Source of the DNA: Methylobacterium sp.
GTDB lineage: Bacteria > Pseudomonadota > Alphaproteobacteria > Rhizobiales > Beijerinckiaceae
DNA: 57,549 nt
Assembly: GCA_013823325.1 (NCBI GenBank)
Contig: PNLY01000023.1
Coordinates: 1 to 57,549 of the forward strand
Reading direction: 5' to 3'
In this document: positions 37,512-46,571 of the stretch, piece by piece
Layout: each line of letters begins with the position of its first letter
Numbering within the stretch: position 1 is the stretch's first letter
Made by a program: the position numbers and the translations under genes
The notes under the pieces: generated by a model
The model's input: the letters and a program-made list of their open reading frames with translations, nothing else
Database searches by the model: none
What the model was told of the DNA's origin: nothing

Positions 37512-37668
37512 GCGGCAGTCTCGGGCGGCCGACGATGGCGACGGCGCCGCCTTATAGGATGGGCGTCGGCGCCTGAGAACCCGGCAGGGACGCACATCCC
37601 CTGAGCCGGCGGCGGAACGCCGTCCCGGCGAGCTGGCTGACCGAGTTCTGCCCTGTCGTGCGGTGCAA

Positions 37669-37687
37669 CTAAAAATTGCGGTTTTAG
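37669..37687. promoter_or_regulatory. Inverted repeat between the AEC and GT-C-like genes
   Basis: CTAAAA and TTTTAG form a perfect 6-bp inverted repeat with a 7-base spacer, within an AT-rich patch 37-55 bases ahead of the gene at 37724. It may be an operator or part of a promoter. No known consensus fits. Confidence 0.3.
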
Positions 37688-37723
37688 ACAAAGCCGGAAG
37701 CGATCGGGTAACACATTTCTGCC

Positions 37724-39442
37724 ATGTTCCCTGAACGGCTCATGGAACAGGCGATGATGAGCAGCTCTCAAGCGGCGACAGGTAGTCCGGTGTCCGGAGG
37801 CCTCTGGCGATATTCGGTAACGTCTCCGGCCTTCTGGATCGTGGCGTTCCTGGTGATGGTGATCCTGGGGCTCGTGCTCCCGATCCGCCTGCCGCTCGGG
37901 CCGAACTACTGGGATACGGACATCTATCTCGACGCTGCCCAGCGCATCCGGCAGGGCCAGATTCCCAATATCGACTTCTTCACCTCGATCGGTCCGCTCG
38001 GCTTCTATCTCACGGCCGGGATCAAGGCGCTGTTCCCGCAGGCGCAGCCGGCCCTGCTCGCCAACTGGGCGATCGTGCCGCTCTCGCTGCCGATCGCCGC
38101 GCTGATCGCCTGGGACATCGATGCACGCTCGCGCAAGCTGGCGCTGGCGATCGTCATACCGTTCCTCTTCCTGACCTCGCTGCCGATCAATCTCCACAGC
38201 CTCTACCCGTCGCCCGGCTTCGACGGCTTCGGCTATTACAACCGCCATGTCGCCTTGCTGCTCTATCTGCTGCTGGCGGCGCTCCTGTTCGTCGAGAGCC
38301 GTATTCTGCTGACGACGCTCGTCGCGGTGCTGATGGTCGCGCTGTTCCTGGTCAAGGTGACGGGCCCGGTCTCGGGCGCCGCGCTCGTCGGCTATGCGGT
38401 CCTGGCCGGGCGCATGCGCTTTCGCGATGCCGCGATCGCCGCCGGCTCGGTCATAGCCTGCCTGGGCGTGGTCGAACTCGCGACCGGCCTCGTCTTCGCT
38501 TATCTCGAAGACATCCTTGACTTGGCGATGCTCAATTCTGCCTCGTTCCTGCGGCGGTTCCTGACGCTGGGCTCGATCAAGTTCAACGTGATCGCGCCTT
38601 GCCTCGTACTGATCGGCATCCTTGCCTATGCAGCGCGGCGGGACCGGCTGTCGCCGCGGAGCCTGCTGACCTCCCCGCTGGGCTGGCTGAGCGCAAGCCT
38701 CTTCGCCCTGGTCCTAGGGGAGACGCAGAATAGCGGATCGCTCGAATTCATCGGGCTCTGGCCGGTGCTGATCCTGATCCTCAAGGATTATCATCACAAA
38801 TCAGGCGACCAATTGCGCCCATGGGTGCTGATGCTCGTCATGGCCGTGTCGCTGCCCAGCGCCGTGATCTTCCTGGAGCGAGGCGCCCGCGCGGTGATCG
38901 CTGCGCCGCGCTATCAGGCGCTGGAGGTGCCGGATGTCGGACCGCTCGGGCGCGTCAGCCTGAAGCCGGAGCTGGCTGAGCGCGCGATCGCTCAGCTCGA
39001 GCATTACCCGAAATACGAGGAAGCCTATCAGGACCTCGCCCGCCGGGGCCTGCTGCCGTCGGCCACCTTGTTCTCGGAGATCGACCATCAGGCGACCTGG
39101 CTGCTCGAAGTGCAGCAGGGCCTCGACGCGATCAAGCGCTGGGAAGCGTCGAACAGCCGCCAGCTGAATGGCTTTTTCGCGCTCGATTTCGTCAGCCCAT
39201 TCAACCACCTGCTCGGCCGCGCCGCTCCGCAGCATGTCGCGCTCGGCATCGACACCGACCGGACCAATCCGAAGGTCACGCGCGAGATGCTGGAAGCCCT
39301 GCGCGACATCGACGCGATCATGCGGCCCAAATGCCCCTACGAGGTCAAGCGGGCGGCGATCTGGACACAGTTCGCCCAAGCCCTGGAAGGCCGCCAGCTG
39401 ATCAGCCTTGCGCCCTGCTGGGACATGTATCTGCGGAAATAG
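37724..39442 (+). CDS. Polytopic membrane protein, possible GT-C type glycosyltransferase
   Basis: 572 residues. About ten hydrophobic helices fill residues ~30-400, and a soluble C-terminal domain of ~150 residues follows. The first extracytoplasmic loop contains NYWDTDIYLDAAQRIRQGQ (Asp pair), then FFTSIGPLGFYLTAG. An acidic motif in this loop is the hallmark of GT-C enzymes that use polyprenyl-phosphate sugars (PMT/ArnT class). I cannot assign a sugar or acceptor. The start is uncertain: ATGs at 37742 and 37754 are also possible, and 37754 has the better ribosome site. It stands alone. Confidence 0.65.
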   Translation: MFPERLMEQAMMSSSQAATGSPVSGGLWRYSVTSPAFWIVAFLVMVILGLVLPIRLPLGPNYWDTDIYLDAAQRIRQGQIPNIDFFTSIGPLGFYLTAGIKALFPQAQPALLANWAIVPLSLPIAALIAWDIDARSRKLALAIVIPFLFLTSLPINLHSLYPSPGFDGFGYYNRHVALLLYLLLAALLFVESRILLTTLVAVLMVALFLVKVTGPVSGAALVGYAVLAGRMRFRDAAIAAGSVIACLGVVELATGLVFAYLEDILDLAMLNSASFLRRFLTLGSIKFNVIAPCLVLIGILAYAARRDRLSPRSLLTSPLGWLSASLFALVLGETQNSGSLEFIGLWPVLILILKDYHHKSGDQLRPWVLMLVMAVSLPSAVIFLERGARAVIAAPRYQALEVPDVGPLGRVSLKPELAERAIAQLEHYPKYEEAYQDLARRGLLPSATLFSEIDHQATWLLEVQQGLDAIKRWEASNSRQLNGFFALDFVSPFNHLLGRAAPQHVALGIDTDRTNPKVTREMLEALRDIDAIMRPKCPYEVKRAAIWTQFAQALEGRQLISLAPCWDMYLRK

Positions 39443-39502
39443 GTGCTGCCTGAGGCCGTTGCGGCGGCGGATGGCAGCCCCTTTCGGCGGAAGAGTCGAC
39501 CG

Positions 39503-39619
39503 GCCCTTGGCCAGCCAGGCGTTGAAGCGTCCGTTCAGCGTCTCGAGATTGTCGTTCCAGAACTGCTCGTCGTAGCGGACGTTCTGCTCGAGGTTCTTTC
39601 CGACCGGACGCGTCGCAGT
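39503..39619 (-). pseudogene. Coding-like remnant, possible C-terminus of a lost gene
   Basis: In the 179-base gap between the GT-C-like gene and the GMC gene, one minus-strand frame reads like a real protein: KNLEQNVRYDEQFW, then NDNLETLNGRFNAWLAKG, with codon use like that of the neighbours. No start codon or stop marks it as a full gene, and the frame is not that of the GMC gene. The pattern (YDEQFW, RFNAWLA) recalls the C-termini of family 1 extracellular solute-binding proteins, but this is a weak impression. It looks like the tail of a gene lost in a rearrangement. Confidence 0.4.
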
Positions 39620-39621
39620 TT

Positions 39622-41205
39622 TCAGCGCCGCAGGATGAAGTCGGCGCAGCGTTCGCCGATCATGATCGCCGGCGCATTGGTGTTGCCGCTGACGATGCTG
39701 GGCACCACCGAGATGTCGGCGATGCGCAGGCGCGGCACGCCGTGCACCCGCAGCGTGGGATCGACGACGGCGAGCTCGTCGGTGCCCATGCGGGCGGTGC
39801 CGGCGGGGTGGTAGACGGTCTTGGCGACCGTGCGGATATGGTCCTCGACGATGCTGTCAGGCACGTCGTCCTCGCGCGCCGGCGCGATCTCGTGGCTGAG
39901 CAGCTTGGCGAGCGAGGGCGCCCTCATGATACGCCGTGCCAGGCGCACGCCGCGCACCAGCGTCGCCATATCCTCCGGCGCGCTGAGATAATTGCCGTTG
40001 AGCACGGCCGGATCGCCGGCATCCTTGCCGCCGAGGCGGATCGTCCCGCGCGATTTCGGCCTGAGGTCGCAAGGGTTGATCGAGATGCCATGGCCGCCGG
40101 GCGGCAGCCGGTCGACGTCCCCGACCAGATTGGGCACGACGTGGAACTGCACGTCCGGCCGGCCGGTGCCGGCGGTGTCGACGAAGCCGCCGCTCTCGAC
40201 CACATTGGAGGTCAGGAGGCCGTGACGGAATGCGATATAGGCAAGCCCGTGGCGGAGCGCCTTCAGCCCCTTGTCGTTGCCGAGCAGGCTGATCTCCTCG
40301 CGGGTCTGGCCGTAGACCGAGGCCGAGAGGTGGTCCTGGAAATTCTCGCCGACGCCACGCAGCTCGCGCCGCACCGGGATGCCGAACTCCGTGAGATGCT
40401 CGGCCCGGCCGATGCCGGAGAGCATCAGGATCTTCGGGGTCGAGAGCGCGCCGGCCGAGAGGATCACCTCCTCGCGCACCCGCGTCTCGATCTCCTGCCC
40501 GTTGTCGTGGCGCGTGCGCACGCCCACCGCGGCGCCGTTCTCGAGCACGAGGCCGAGCACATGCGCATTGGTGACGACCTTGAGCAGCTTGTTGCCACGC
40601 ACGGCGCGCAGATAGGTCGCGGCCGAGCTGGCGCGGCGCTCGGCGAAGGTCGTGGTCTGGAAATAGCCGACGCCTTCCTGGCTCGCGCCGTTGAAGTCGT
40701 CGTTATAGGGAAGGCCGACCTCCTGCGCCGCGCGCAGGAAGGCGGCGCTCAGCAGGTGGCGATGCCTGGCATCGCTGACCTTGAGCGGTCCCTCCGTGCC
40801 GTGGAGCGGGCCTGATAGCCGCTCATTGCCCTCCGCCTTGCGGAAGAAGGGCAGCACGTCCTCGTAACCCCAGCCGGTGCAGCCGGCCGCGCGCCAGTCG
40901 TCATAGTCCTGCGCCTGGCCGCGGATGTAGATCATCGCGTTGACCGAGCTGCCGCCGCCGAGCGTGCGGCCCTGCGGCACATAGACCTGGCGCCCGTTCA
41001 GCTGCGGCTCCGGCGCCGAGCGATACATCCAGGTCCGCGCCGTGCCGTGCACCCGGATGAAGGTCGCCGGGATGTGGATGTAGGGATGGTTGTCCTTTGG
41101 CCCGGATTCGAGCAGCAGCACCGACTTTCCGGCTTCGACGAGGCGGGAGGTCACGGTGCAGCCTGCCGAGCCGCCCCCGACAACGATGTAGTCGTAAGTG
41201 TCCAT
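39622..41205 (-). CDS. GMC family FAD-dependent oxidoreductase (choline dehydrogenase-like)
   Basis: 527 residues. The FAD motif is DYIVVGGGSAGCTVTSRL near the N-terminus; GRTLGGGSSVNAMIYIRGQ is GMC signature 1 and EEVILSAGALSTPKILMLSG signature 2 (split as required). The catalytic His is in VYHPAGTARMG, and the Asn in SGNTNAPA. The family oxidises alcohols, such as choline, glucose or aryl alcohols. The ATG overlaps the stop of the ALDH gene (TGATG), so an alcohol-to-acid relay is likely: GMC makes the aldehyde and ALDH the acid. A GTG one codon earlier is less likely. Confidence 0.93.
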   Translation of the reverse strand: MDTYDYIVVGGGSAGCTVTSRLVEAGKSVLLLESGPKDNHPYIHIPATFIRVHGTARTWMYRSAPEPQLNGRQVYVPQGRTLGGGSSVNAMIYIRGQAQDYDDWRAAGCTGWGYEDVLPFFRKAEGNERLSGPLHGTEGPLKVSDARHRHLLSAAFLRAAQEVGLPYNDDFNGASQEGVGYFQTTTFAERRASSAATYLRAVRGNKLLKVVTNAHVLGLVLENGAAVGVRTRHDNGQEIETRVREEVILSAGALSTPKILMLSGIGRAEHLTEFGIPVRRELRGVGENFQDHLSASVYGQTREEISLLGNDKGLKALRHGLAYIAFRHGLLTSNVVESGGFVDTAGTGRPDVQFHVVPNLVGDVDRLPPGGHGISINPCDLRPKSRGTIRLGGKDAGDPAVLNGNYLSAPEDMATLVRGVRLARRIMRAPSLAKLLSHEIAPAREDDVPDSIVEDHIRTVAKTVYHPAGTARMGTDELAVVDPTLRVHGVPRLRIADISVVPSIVSGNTNAPAIMIGERCADFILRR

Positions 41206-42644
41206 CACGGCCGCCGCGGCTCGGCGCCGATCTGGCTGACGAACTTGGTCGAGAGATAGGCGTCGAGCCCCTCCGAGCCGCCCTCGCTGCCATAGCCGGA
41301 ATCCTTGATGCCGCCGAATGGCGTCTCGGGCGCGGCGAGGCCGAAATGATTGATCGAGACCATGCCGCTCTCCAGCTCGTCGCCGAACTGCGTGGCGCGG
41401 GAGACCGAGCTGGTGAAGGCGAAAGCCGCGAGGCCGAACGGCAAGGCGTTGGCCTGCGCGATCACGTTCTCCAGCCTGTCGAAGCGGTTGACCGCCGCGA
41501 TCGGCCCGAACGGCTCGTCATGCATCAGCCGCGCCTTGTCGGGGACATTGGCGAGCACGGCCGGAGCATGGAAGAAGCCGCGATTGCCCGGCCGCTCGCC
41601 GCCATAGGCGAGATCGGCACCAGCCTCGACCGCATCGCGCACGAAGCCCTCGATCGCATCGACGCGGCGGGCATGGGCGAGCGGGCCCATCTGCGTGCCC
41701 TCGACCGCGCCGTCGCCAACTTTGAGCGCCTTCGCCGCCTCGACGAAGCTGCCGAGGAAAGCGTCGAAGACGCTGTCCTGCACGTAGAAGCGTGTCGGCG
41801 AGGCGCAGACCTGCCCGCCATTGCGGAACTTGAGCGCCGCGCCAAGCTTGGCGGCGGCGGTGACATCGACATCGTCGCAGACGATGAAGGGCGCGTGGCC
41901 GCCGAGCTCCATCGTCGCGCGCTTCACGTGGCGGGCGGCGAGCGCGCCGAGATGACGGCCGACCGGCACCGAGCCGGTAAACGAGACCTTGCGGATGATC
42001 GGCGAGGCGATCAGGTGCTCCGAGATCTCGGCGGGGACGCCGAAGACGAGGTTGACGACGCCCGCCGGCACGCCGGCATCATGAAAGGCGCGGATAAGCT
42101 CGATGCAGGAGGACGGCGTCTCCTCCGGCGCCTTGGCGATGATGGAGCAGCCTGCCGCCAGAGCCCCCGCGACCTTGCGCACGAGCTGGCCGGTCGGGAA
42201 ATTCCACGGGCTGAAGGCGGCGACGGGGCCGACCGGCTCGCGCAGCACGATCTGGCGGGCGCCGTATTGCCGGGGCGGAATGACGCGGCCATAGGCGCGC
42301 CGCCCCTCCTCGGCATACCAGTCGATATGGTCGCCCAGGCCACCGGCCTCCATGCGCGCTTCCGACAAGGGCTTGCCCTGCTCGCGGGTGATGAGCTGGG
42401 CGATGGCCTCGGCGCGCTCGCGTGTCAGCTCGGCGGCGCGGCGCAGGATCTTCGAGCGGTCATAGGCCGAGGTCTTGCGCCAGATCTCGAAGCCCTTCTG
42501 GGCGGCGGCGAGCGCATGGTCGAGATCGGCGATCTCGGCGAAGGGCACCTCGCCGATCTGCTCGCCGGTCGCCGGGTTCAGCACTGCGCCGCGAAGGCTG
42601 CCCGACCCGTCGGTCCACTGACCGTCGATGAGGAATGAAGGCAT
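41205..42644 (-). CDS. NAD(P)-dependent aldehyde dehydrogenase (succinate-semialdehyde dehydrogenase-like)
   Basis: 479 residues. The catalytic Cys280 lies in NGGQVCASPTRF and the general base Glu246 in TMELGGHAPFIV. AFSPWNFPTGQLVRKVAGAL and VSFTGSVPVGRHL are the usual cofactor segments. The overall form is closest to the GabD/succinate-semialdehyde class. AGGAG precedes the ATG by seven bases. Neighbours suggest it oxidises the aldehyde made by the GMC enzyme or one released by the aldolase encoded across the promoter. Confidence 0.93.
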   Translation of the reverse strand: MPSFLIDGQWTDGSGSLRGAVLNPATGEQIGEVPFAEIADLDHALAAAQKGFEIWRKTSAYDRSKILRRAAELTRERAEAIAQLITREQGKPLSEARMEAGGLGDHIDWYAEEGRRAYGRVIPPRQYGARQIVLREPVGPVAAFSPWNFPTGQLVRKVAGALAAGCSIIAKAPEETPSSCIELIRAFHDAGVPAGVVNLVFGVPAEISEHLIASPIIRKVSFTGSVPVGRHLGALAARHVKRATMELGGHAPFIVCDDVDVTAAAKLGAALKFRNGGQVCASPTRFYVQDSVFDAFLGSFVEAAKALKVGDGAVEGTQMGPLAHARRVDAIEGFVRDAVEAGADLAYGGERPGNRGFFHAPAVLANVPDKARLMHDEPFGPIAAVNRFDRLENVIAQANALPFGLAAFAFTSSVSRATQFGDELESGMVSINHFGLAAPETPFGGIKDSGYGSEGGSEGLDAYLSTKFVSQIGAEPRRP

Positions 42645-42698
42645 GGGTGATCTCCTGGACGGGCGGCAGGCCACGCCGGGCGCGGCCTGCGAAAGGCA

Positions 42699-43628
42699 TC
42701 AGTTGGTGGCGGGCGCGAGGCCGGCGAGATCGGCGGCGTTGCCGGCCGTCATCAGGCGGATCTGGTCATCGGAGAAACCGGCTTCGATCAGCAGGGCGAT
42801 GATCTGCTCGAAGCCTTCGACCGGGGTCGGGTTGTTGTTCTGGCCGAGATCGGAGCCGAACAGCGTGTTCTCGACGCCGGCCGCCTCGATCACCGCCTTG
42901 AGATGGTCGGCGTCGAAGAGCAGGAAGGTCGATGGCACGAACATGCAGATCGAATGCTCCATCTTGACGCCGAGCGAGGCGAGATGGCGCACGTCCTGCA
43001 GCGAGCATTCGTTGACATAGGTCGGGTGGTTGAGCAGCAGCCGCTTGACGCCGCGCGACTTGGCCTCCTCGTAGAAGGGCAGCAATTCGCTGACATGGTG
43101 GTGCCCGCCGGAGACCACGGCGTCGGCGGAGGCGACGAGATCGAGGATCGCTTTGACCTCGTCGGAAATCTTGCCGTCGGGGCCGAGCAGCGAGAGCGGC
43201 GCCGGAGCCAGCGTCTTCTGCGTCGCGACCGGGAATTTGGAGTCGAACTTCGCGTCGGTCTTGTAGTGGTCGAGATGGTTGTTGGCATGCGCCGTCGGCA
43301 TCCAGACGACGCGGGCGCCCTGCTTCAGCGCATAGTCGACGGCCGAGGGGTTGATGCTGCCGAGCGGATTGTTGAGCACGATCGCGCCCAGCACCTTCAC
43401 GCCCTTGGAGATGTGCGTATTGAGGATCGTGGCCAGCGGCATGGTCGGGTAATAGTGATCCTTGAGCAGGATCGCGGCGAAGCCGGCCTCGTCGGCCTGT
43501 CGCACGGCCTCGACATGGTCGATCTTGCGCGGCATCAGCGAGGGACCGCTGTGGATGTGGAGGTCGACCGCGCCCTTGAGCATGGCCTTGATGCGGGCGT
43601 CCTGCGACGTTGCAGCTGCGTCGGTCAT
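42699..43628 (-). CDS. DUF6282 family protein (amidohydrolase-like metal enzyme)
   Basis: 309 residues. The start of the barrel has VDLHIHSGP with the HxH metal motif, then a Lys in AAILLKDHYYPT. Later motifs are VSGGHHHVSE, LLLNHPTY and LFGSDLGQNNNPTP, which would supply the remaining His and Asp ligands of an amidohydrolase-type site. DUF6282 has no proven function. The gene begins two bases after the flavoprotein stop; the ATG at 43628 sits seven bases from AGGAG, while the ATG at 43634 is too close to it. It may hydrolyse a cyclic amide or lactone. Confidence 0.83.
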   Translation of the reverse strand: MTDAAATSQDARIKAMLKGAVDLHIHSGPSLMPRKIDHVEAVRQADEAGFAAILLKDHYYPTMPLATILNTHISKGVKVLGAIVLNNPLGSINPSAVDYALKQGARVVWMPTAHANNHLDHYKTDAKFDSKFPVATQKTLAPAPLSLLGPDGKISDEVKAILDLVASADAVVSGGHHHVSELLPFYEEAKSRGVKRLLLNHPTYVNECSLQDVRHLASLGVKMEHSICMFVPSTFLLFDADHLKAVIEAAGVENTLFGSDLGQNNNPTPVEGFEQIIALLIEAGFSDDQIRLMTAGNAADLAGLAPATN

Positions 43629-43630
43629 GA

Positions 43631-44698
43631 TCATTCTCCTGCGATGGTCCGCGCCTGCGGCACGTAGTTGCGCCAGTTGTCCTGGCGCAGGGGCATGTCG
43701 GCGAAGGTCTTGCGGTGGCTGACCGCAACGCCGACGAGATCGGCGGCATCGATGCCCTTGGCATCGAGATAGTCCTGGAACTCGGCGAGCGACCGGCCGA
43801 GCAAGTCGAAGCCGCGCAGCATCACCGGCGAGGCGATGCCGACGGCGGAGGCGCCGGCCAGCATCATACGCGCGATGTCGAGCCCGCTCTGGGCACCGTT
43901 GATGCCGATGAGCGGCCGCTCGGGGCCGAGCGCGAGCCGCGAGGTCGCCAGCCAATGGCAGGTCAGCGGCAGGTTCCAGAAGCCGCCGATGCCGAGGCTG
44001 GTGCCGAGGAAGGGCTCCATCGTCTCGACATCGGGCAGGAAGCCGAGCAGCCGGCCGGCCATGACGACGGAGTCGGCGCCGGCCTCGAAGGCGGCGCGTG
44101 CCAGCTCCGGAACGCGCTCGCTCTGGCCGGTGACCTTGATCCAGAGCGGCAGCGAGACGGCCTCGCGCATCGCCGAGACGAGATGGCTGATGCGTTCCGG
44201 TAGGAGCTCGGTCGAGACCGCGCCCTTCGCCGCCTGGCTGGCATAAGGCGTGCCGATGTTGAATTCGAGCACCCGCAGGCCCGCCTGCTCGACCTGCCGC
44301 GCCATGGCGAGCGCATGGTCGAGATCGCCGAGGATCAGGCTGGGGATCGCATAGGAGTCCAGCGCCCTCGCCTCGCGGTCGAGCCTGGCGGTCTGCTCTA
44401 GCCAGGGCTCGAAGTTAAGCGGATGCAGGCCGGAGCGGCAGGCGATGGTGGCGCCGCGCGGCGCCTCGGGTCCCCAGGGCACCGGCCGCCAGTGCTCGTC
44501 GAGCACCATGTATTCGGCGCGCTGGAGCTGGTCCTTCGCCGCCTGGACCTCGTTGGTCGACTTGACCACGACGGCCCCTGCCCCGGCCTTCAGCGCAGCG
44601 CGGACCCCGTCGGCATCGATCAGATGCTCGGCCGAGGCCGCGATCAGCGGGTTCTTGAGCGCGGTGCGGCCGATGCGCGTGGCGAGCGAGCGTGTCAT
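43631..44698 (-). CDS. Dihydroorotate dehydrogenase-like FMN protein
   Basis: 355 residues with a class 1 DHODH/PreA-type barrel. FMN contacts are visible in KNPLIAASAEHL, VVVKSTNE, WIKVTGQSE and NGAQSGLDIARMMLAGASAVGIA (split). The segment equal to N-x-S-C-P in true class 1 enzymes reads EFNIGTPYASQAAKGAVSTEL (split EFNIGTPY, KGAVSTEL), with Ser/Thr where the active-site Cys loop is expected. A role in pyrimidine synthesis is therefore doubtful. It stands between the TRAP permease and the DUF6282 gene and likely reduces or oxidises an intermediate of the imported compound. Confidence 0.82.
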   Translation of the reverse strand: MTRSLATRIGRTALKNPLIAASAEHLIDADGVRAALKAGAGAVVVKSTNEVQAAKDQLQRAEYMVLDEHWRPVPWGPEAPRGATIACRSGLHPLNFEPWLEQTARLDREARALDSYAIPSLILGDLDHALAMARQVEQAGLRVLEFNIGTPYASQAAKGAVSTELLPERISHLVSAMREAVSLPLWIKVTGQSERVPELARAAFEAGADSVVMAGRLLGFLPDVETMEPFLGTSLGIGGFWNLPLTCHWLATSRLALGPERPLIGINGAQSGLDIARMMLAGASAVGIASPVMLRGFDLLGRSLAEFQDYLDAKGIDAADLVGVAVSHRKTFADMPLRQDNWRNYVPQARTIAGE

Positions 44699-44708
44699 GC
44701 CATCATCC

Positions 44709-45986
44709 TCATTTCACCAGGAGATTGGGCAGGAACAGCACCAGCTCCGGCACGAAGGCGATCAGCATCAGCAAGGCGAGCGCGATGCCGATCATCGGCA
44801 GGGCCTGCATGGTCACCTTCTCGATCGGCGACTTCGCCACGCCCGAGACGATGAAGAGGCACAGGCCCAGCGGCGGATGCACGAAGCCGATGATGGTGTT
44901 GAAGGTCACCATCACCCCGAGATGGACCGGGTCCATGCCGATCGCGGCGCCGATGCCGACCAGTGCCGGCACGGTGAGGATGAGCACGCCGGCGACGTCG
45001 AGGAACATGCCGAGCACCAGCAGCGCGAGGTTGACCATCAGGATGATCAGCACGCGGTTGTCGGTGAGATGCTGGATGCCGGCGACGATGTTCTGGGGCA
45101 GCCGCTCCAGCGCGAAGACGAAGGCGGCGATGTTCGCCATGGCGATCAAAAGGTAGATCGCCGAGGAGATCACCGCGGTTGCGATCAGCGCATGGCGCAG
45201 ATGGGCCCAGGTCAGTACCCGGTACCAGAAGGCGGCCACGACCAGGGCGTAGATCGCCGCGATGGCGGCGGCTTCGGTGGCGGTGAAGGCGCCGCCGCGG
45301 ATGCCGACCACGATCAGCACCGGCAGGAACAGCACCGGCAGTGCTGTCAAGGTGAGCCGGCCGATCTGCGCCAGCGAGGGCGGCGCCAGGCGCGGATAGC
45401 CGCGCTTGTGCGCGATGAAGACGGCATAGGCGGTGAGCGACAACGCCAGCAAGATGCCCGGCACGATGCCGCCGATGAACAACTTGGCGATCGAGGTTCC
45501 GCTGAGCGCGCCATAGATGATCATGGTGATGCTGGGCGGGATCAGCGGGTCCATCAGCGACGCCACCGCGATCAGGGCGGCGGCGTAGTTCACGTCGTAG
45601 CCCTGTTTCTTCATGTCGGGGATCAGCACCGAGCCCATCGCGGCAGCGTCCGCCGCGGCCGAGCCGGAGATGCCGCTGAACAGGAAGCTGCCCCAGATCG
45701 CGGTCAGCGAGGTGCCGCCACGAAAGCGGCCGACGAAGGCGTTGGCGAATTCGAGCAGGCGGCGCGTCAGGCCGCCGGTGTCCATCAGCGCGCCGGCGAG
45801 CACGAAGAGCGGGATCGCCAGCAGGATGAACTGGTCGACGCCGGCGAACATGCGCTGCGGGATGACCAGGAGATATTGCGGCTGGCCGGTCAGGACGAAA
45901 TAGGCGAGCGCGCTGATCCCGAGGACGAAGATCACCGGGATGCCCATCAGGATGGTGAAGGCGAAGACGGAAAGCAGCCAGACCAT
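44709..45986 (-). CDS. dctM: TRAP transporter large permease (DctM)
   Basis: 425 residues and about twelve helices. IPLFVLAGALMDTGG, FSGISGSAAADAAAMGSVLIP (split), MDPLIPPSITMIIYG and GFVHPPLGLCLFI are strong DctM motifs. It is the ion-coupled channel of a tripartite ATP-independent transporter. GAGG precedes the ATG, and the gap from dctQ is 11 bases. The frame is open through dctQ, so the start was set by the first helix (MVWLLSVFAFTILMG). Confidence 0.95.
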   Translation of the reverse strand: MVWLLSVFAFTILMGIPVIFVLGISALAYFVLTGQPQYLLVIPQRMFAGVDQFILLAIPLFVLAGALMDTGGLTRRLLEFANAFVGRFRGGTSLTAIWGSFLFSGISGSAAADAAAMGSVLIPDMKKQGYDVNYAAALIAVASLMDPLIPPSITMIIYGALSGTSIAKLFIGGIVPGILLALSLTAYAVFIAHKRGYPRLAPPSLAQIGRLTLTALPVLFLPVLIVVGIRGGAFTATEAAAIAAIYALVVAAFWYRVLTWAHLRHALIATAVISSAIYLLIAMANIAAFVFALERLPQNIVAGIQHLTDNRVLIILMVNLALLVLGMFLDVAGVLILTVPALVGIGAAIGMDPVHLGVMVTFNTIIGFVHPPLGLCLFIVSGVAKSPIEKVTMQALPMIGIALALLMLIAFVPELVLFLPNLLVK

Positions 45987-45997
45987 GGGCGTGCGCC

Positions 45998-46522
45998 TCA
46001 GAGCGAGTGCGAGGTCTCTTCCTTCGGCAGGGCCGAACGGAAGAGGTCTGCGAAGGCGACGTGGACGGCGAGCAGCAGGCAACCGACGGGGATCGCCGCA
46101 TGCAGCCAGCCGAGCGAGATTTCGAGCGAGACCGCTTCCTGCTCGCTGGTGCGTAGGGTGAAGAGCCAGCCATACCAGGCGACCACCAGCAGGAAGAGCA
46201 CGATCAGCACGCGGCCGGCCATGTCGATCTTGGCGGTGAGCGAGGGCCGCAGCCCGTCGACGACGAAGCGCATGCCGAGCATCTCGCCGCGCGAATAGGC
46301 GATGCCGGCGGAGAGGAACGCGATCCAGACCATCAGGGAGCGCATCAGCTCCTCGGACCAGAACAGCGACTCGCCGACGACGTAGCGGAAGAAGACCTGC
46401 ATGGCGGCGACGACCACAAGGGTCGCGACGCCGGCCATCGCCAGATAGTGCAGAGCGCGCAGATAGAGCGAGACTGCGCGCAGAAGCCGGGGATTGTGTC
46501 GGGACATCCTGGTCGGACCCAT
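45998..46522 (-). CDS. dctQ: TRAP transporter small permease (DctQ)
   Basis: 174 residues with four helices. The DctQ signature is visible in MQVFFRYVVGESLFWSEELMR (split) and VWIAFLSAGIAYSRGEMLGM. It links the binding protein to DctM. An alternative ATG lies five codons in, at 46507. The gene is 49 bases downstream of dctP. Confidence 0.93.
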   Translation of the reverse strand: MGPTRMSRHNPRLLRAVSLYLRALHYLAMAGVATLVVVAAMQVFFRYVVGESLFWSEELMRSLMVWIAFLSAGIAYSRGEMLGMRFVVDGLRPSLTAKIDMAGRVLIVLFLLVVAWYGWLFTLRTSEQEAVSLEISLGWLHAAIPVGCLLLAVHVAFADLFRSALPKEETSHSL

Positions 46523-46571
46523 GGCTAGAGGGAGCCCCGGCCGCCATGCGCGGCCAGGGCTCGGACTGCGA

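Noticed and set aside
42699..43955. A 418-residue version of the DUF6282 protein
   Set aside because: The extra N-terminal part is an out-of-frame reading of the flavoprotein gene; the start at 43628 has a ribosome site at the right distance.
44709..46547. A 612-residue fusion of DctQ and DctM
   Set aside because: The N-terminal part is an out-of-frame reading of dctQ. The real DctM starts at 45986, and DctQ is intact in its own frame.
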